DNA from: Lachnospiraceae bacterium
GTDB taxonomy: Bacteria > Bacillota > Clostridia > Lachnospirales > Lachnospiraceae
Assembly (NCBI GenBank): GCA_910575035.1
Contig: CAJTDL010000022.1
Coordinates: 1 to 64,000, forward strand
Reading direction: 5' to 3'
DNA: 64,000 nucleotides
Shown: one piece after another, positions 61,325 to 64,000 of the stretch
Layout of the letters: the number at the start of each line of letters is the position of its first letter
How positions within the stretch are numbered: position 1 is the stretch's first letter
The notes under the pieces: model-generated
The model's database searches: none
The model's input: the letters and a program-made list of their open reading frames with translations, nothing else
What the model was told of the DNA's origin: nothing
Translations under genes and position numbers: made by a program

Positions 61325-62569
61325 TTATTGTGTCATCTCGTCATCGCCCGTTTCATACACCCTGCGCACGTCCTTACGCCTGCTCCAGATCAAAAGCCAA
61401 CTGGCAAGCATGGCGATGGCACCGCCGATCGTGACACACCAACGATAGTCGAGAATTTCCCCAAGAAAGCCCATCATCAGGGAAAAAATGCTGGCTCCGG
61501 CGGTGATCAGTACGTCGTCAAAAGCATTGATACGAGACCGAAGTTTTTCGGGAATATAGCGCTGCACAGCTGCGCTTCGCAGAATTGCGCTGTTGCTCCC
61601 GAGGAATCCACAGATCCCACGGTTGACCAGCATCAGCGGATAGGGCAGCCAAAGCAGGCACATGTCCATAGATTCATAAACCTGATAGACAAAAAACACG
61701 AGGCCGTACTTCTTCTTATCAGGGATCTTGATTCGGTATTGCAGCGTACTGCCAATTGTCCGTCCGGCGAATTCTACCACGGAAAATGCTGAGTACATAG
61801 CGGCAGTGAAACCCGGAAAAGTGCGAAAGAATGCCACCAAAATGGGTGAAAAACCACTGGCAACACCGTTTGTAACTGCCATATATTCGTAGATACTGCG
61901 AAGACCACGCTCCTCCTTTAAGTACTGCACTGCCTCCCGTATATCACCAGCCCAAGCCTGTAGAGAGTATGGTGTACGGTGTTGTCGTTCTGTTTCGTCC
62001 AGATGGATAAAGCTCTCTGTGATGGCTGCTGCAAAAGAGAGACCACTTTGAGCGATCAAAATCCATGCGACGCCGAGCGTGTCCAGAAGAACAGCAGCCA
62101 ACGGCGTCATGATGACCTTCAAAACCGGATAGAGCATGGAGGACACCGCGTAGCCTTTTTGCTCTGCGCCTTTCGGAATCAGTTCCGGATAGATGCTGGT
62201 GAATGCCAACTCATCCACCGCGCCAATGCAAGCCAGCAGCAAAGACACCGCAAGATAACCTACATAGGAAAAATTAAAAAATAGCAGCCACAGACCCATT
62301 CCGGCCAGCAATACAGCGTTTGCGATATCGCCTGCTACCAGAAATGATTTGCGGGGTAGCCGGTCCATGAACGGCGCAATCAAAACCGGGAGTAAAAGAT
62401 GTGGAAGGAGCTGGATTGCTACAATCAGAGCCGAGGCCAATGTACTGCCAGTTTCATCAAACACCAAGAATGCTAATGCAAAACCGCCTGCGATTGCGCC
62501 AACTGTGCCAATAGCTGATGCAAGAATCACTAAGCGGAAGTTCCACGTCCATAGTTTCGCTTCTTTCAT
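61325..62569 (-). CDS. MFS transporter carried on the mobile element
   Basis: The 414-residue twelve-helix MFS protein starts KEAKLWTWNFRLVILASAIG and carries the loop-2 motif APFMDRLPRKSFLVAG. It resembles the same broad class as the pump at 36826 (efflux type). AGAGGTGATACAT precedes ATG 62569. It is probably cargo; its substrate is unknown, and no antibiotic-resistance function can be asserted. Confidence 0.85.
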   Translation of the reverse strand: MKEAKLWTWNFRLVILASAIGTVGAIAGGFALAFLVFDETGSTLASALIVAIQLLPHLLLPVLIAPFMDRLPRKSFLVAGDIANAVLLAGMGLWLLFFNFSYVGYLAVSLLLACIGAVDELAFTSIYPELIPKGAEQKGYAVSSMLYPVLKVIMTPLAAVLLDTLGVAWILIAQSGLSFAAAITESFIHLDETERQHRTPYSLQAWAGDIREAVQYLKEERGLRSIYEYMAVTNGVASGFSPILVAFFRTFPGFTAAMYSAFSVVEFAGRTIGSTLQYRIKIPDKKKYGLVFFVYQVYESMDMCLLWLPYPLMLVNRGICGFLGSNSAILRSAAVQRYIPEKLRSRINAFDDVLITAGASIFSLMMGFLGEILDYRWCVTIGGAIAMLASWLLIWSRRKDVRRVYETGDDEMTQ

Positions 62570-62589
62570 ATGTATCACCTCTGCAAATA

Positions 62590-64000
62590 GTGTGGTAGTG
62601 TCAAGTTAACTACCATATTTTTTTAACAAACCTTATTATTTCAAGGGTTTCACCACTTTTTCAAAGAAAAAAGCAATGACCTCCCTTTTTTGTGTCAATA
62701 CTATTACCATCCCACAAACACTGAAAGGAAAATCATTGCTTATGGATATTATTACCTATTTATTCTTTCTCATTCAATCTCTTTACCAACAAAACTGCTG
62801 GCTGATTCATTTTATCTGCAGATATATCCCCCTGAAACAGTGGGCTTTTGATGATTCCCATTCTCCAAAGTACCAGAAGTTCAAAATTGACGATCTCCCT
62901 CTTGTCACTGGCTTCCGGCAGGACTGGACTTATAAAGATCTCATCCCTTACTTTGAAAAGCGTTATGGTAAGAAAATACGCTCTGTCAGCCGCTGGTCAG
63001 AATGCGATATTCCGGACAGCTGTACCTGCCCCCGCTGTGATGCCCCGAAGCCTTTCCTTTATAAAAATAATGGTTCCAAAGGACAGCTTCTCTGCAAAGT
63101 CTGCAGCGCAAGGTTCTCACCCGATGAAAGCCGCTTCTCCTCTGTAAAACTACGCTGTCCCCACTGCGGCAATACTCTGCTCCCAAAGAAAGAGCGCAAA
63201 CACTTTATCATCCATAAGTGCATCAATCCCAAATGTCCTTATTACCTCTACAGCCTCAAAAAGGTAGATAAAGAAGATCTCAGGCAGGACTACGGCAAAA
63301 ATAAATATAAACTCCACTATATCTACCGTGAGTTTACGATGGATTTTTTCAGCATGGATCTCAATACCTTGCCTAAAAATGCTTCATCCCTGAAATTCAG
63401 CAAGCATAATGCCCACGTAATGTCCTTGTGCCTGACCCTCCACGTCAACCTTGGCCTCTCTCTGCGAAAAACCTCCCAGACCCTCAAAGACCTGTACAAC
63501 ATCTCCATTTCCCACCAGCAGATCGCCAACTACTGCAAGACTGCCGCTGTGTGCATTAAGCCCTTTGTTGATCAATACCCATACGAAAAAGGGGAGGTAT
63601 TTACTGCCGATGAAACCAATATAAAAACCCGTGGCATCAAAACCTATATCTGGTTCATTATGAACGCCGCATTACGATCCATCATCGGCTACCAGGTATC
63701 AGATAACCGTGGTGTCGGTCCCTGCATCCTCGCCATGCGTATGGCTTTCCAGGGGCTTACAAAGCTGCCGGAAAATTTTAAGTTCATTGCTGACGGTTAC
63801 AGCGCCTACCCACTGGCCGCAATGGAGTTCGTAAAAAAATTCGGGAAAGATTTTACCTTCAAAATCACTCGGGTGATCGGACTTACCAACGACGATGCCG
63901 TTTCCAGGGAACACCGTCCATTCAAGCAGATGATCGAACGGCTAAACCGCACCTATAAGGCCTCTTACCGTCACACAAACGGCTTTGACCACATCGACGG
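62590..64000 (+). mobile_element. Insertion sequence, 5' part (cut by window end)
   Basis: The stretch begins near GTGGTAGTGTCAAGTTAACT (~62590-62609), likely the left inverted repeat, and contains one transposase gene that runs past the window. The AT-rich leader between 62620 and 62741 holds GTGTCAATAC/TTACCATCCC sequence but no gene. The right end is not in the window. Confidence 0.65.
62742..64000 (+). CDS. DDE transposase/integrase with zinc-ribbon N-terminus (partial)
   Basis: An open frame of 419 codons without a stop continues beyond the window. The first ~175 residues hold several Cys-rich zinc ribbons (CTCPRCDAPKPFLYKNN; CKVCSARFSPDESRF; RCPHCGNTLL). The C-terminal part is an IS6-like DDE catalytic core: D in FTADETNIKTRG, D in FIADGYSAYPLA and E in QMIERLNRTYK. 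Family assignment beyond 'DDE with zinc ribbons' is uncertain. TGAAAGGAAAA lies before the start codon. It interrupts or follows the MFS cargo of the integrative element. Confidence 0.85.
   Translation, partial: MDIITYLFFLIQSLYQQNCWLIHFICRYIPLKQWAFDDSHSPKYQKFKIDDLPLVTGFRQDWTYKDLIPYFEKRYGKKIRSVSRWSECDIPDSCTCPRCDAPKPFLYKNNGSKGQLLCKVCSARFSPDESRFSSVKLRCPHCGNTLLPKKERKHFIIHKCINPKCPYYLYSLKKVDKEDLRQDYGKNKYKLHYIYREFTMDFFSMDLNTLPKNASSLKFSKHNAHVMSLCLTLHVNLGLSLRKTSQTLKDLYNISISHQQIANYCKTAAVCIKPFVDQYPYEKGEVFTADETNIKTRGIKTYIWFIMNAALRSIIGYQVSDNRGVGPCILAMRMAFQGLTKLPENFKFIADGYSAYPLAAMEFVKKFGKDFTFKITRVIGLTNDDAVSREHRPFKQMIERLNRTYKASYRHTNGFDHID

Overview
The window looks like a chromosomal segment of a low-to-mid GC Gram-positive anaerobe, most likely a gut Lachnospiraceae (Clostridia). 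The support is indirect: strong AGGAGG ribosome-binding sites, meso-diaminopimelate dehydrogenase, VanW-type and GH112/GH53 enzymes typical of gut Firmicutes, GHKL/LytTR signalling, and an ecfA1-ecfA2-ecfT-truA operon. No species call is possible from the sequence alone. LAYOUT: 1-254 holds the 3' end of a 23S rRNA and a tRNA-Asn. 676-11734 is a cell-surface glycopolymer (teichoic-acid-like) locus: two GT2 glycosyltransferases, a polysaccharide pyruvyl transferase, a CDP-glycerol glycerophosphotransferase, LicD, an IspD/TarI-type cytidylyltransferase, an extended SDR, an ABC export permease, and an unusual ABC ATPase fused to a second glycerophosphotransferase domain. 11.8-32.8 kb is mostly housekeeping: small regulators, an acidic Asp/Trp-repeat secreted protein, ArsR, radical SAM, endonuclease III, a DnaQ-like exonuclease, VanW, a HypE/ThiL-like protein, Lrp plus aminotransferase, TrmL, the ECF energising module with TruA, MATE, RidA and phosphopentomutase. 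33-43.6 kb carries an AgrA/AgrC-like two-component system (the kinase seems frameshifted), AraC and TetR regulators, an MFS pump beside a gutted ABC gene, a GH112 phosphorylase, Ddh and Upp. The most interesting region is 45.2-50.8 kb: nine tightly packed minus-strand genes, visibly more AT-rich than their neighbours. They encode, in transcription order, a TerB-like protein, a helical protein, a membrane protein with an HNH/GHH nuclease-like motif, a probable SUKH-type immunity protein, four small proteins (three with one N-terminal membrane helix), and an AAA+ ATPase. A divergent XRE regulator has a perfect palindrome inside its own promoter. I do not recognise this gene set as a described system; a membrane-associated conflict or stress-response module is my inference. 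51.8-58.7 kb contains a large secreted GH53 galactanase and an SGNH hydrolase among several decayed genes (aldo/keto reductase fragment, RibD-like/DUF4405-like chimera, GNAT with a nonsense codon). 58.8-64.0 kb is mobile DNA: a tyrosine integrase, a frameshifted mobilisation-type gene, an MFS transporter, and the 5' part of an IS with a zinc-ribbon DDE transposase cut by the window edge. At least five loci share a dispersed palindromic (MITE-like) repeat with GTTACTATTCA termini, and other unrelated small repeats lie between genes.
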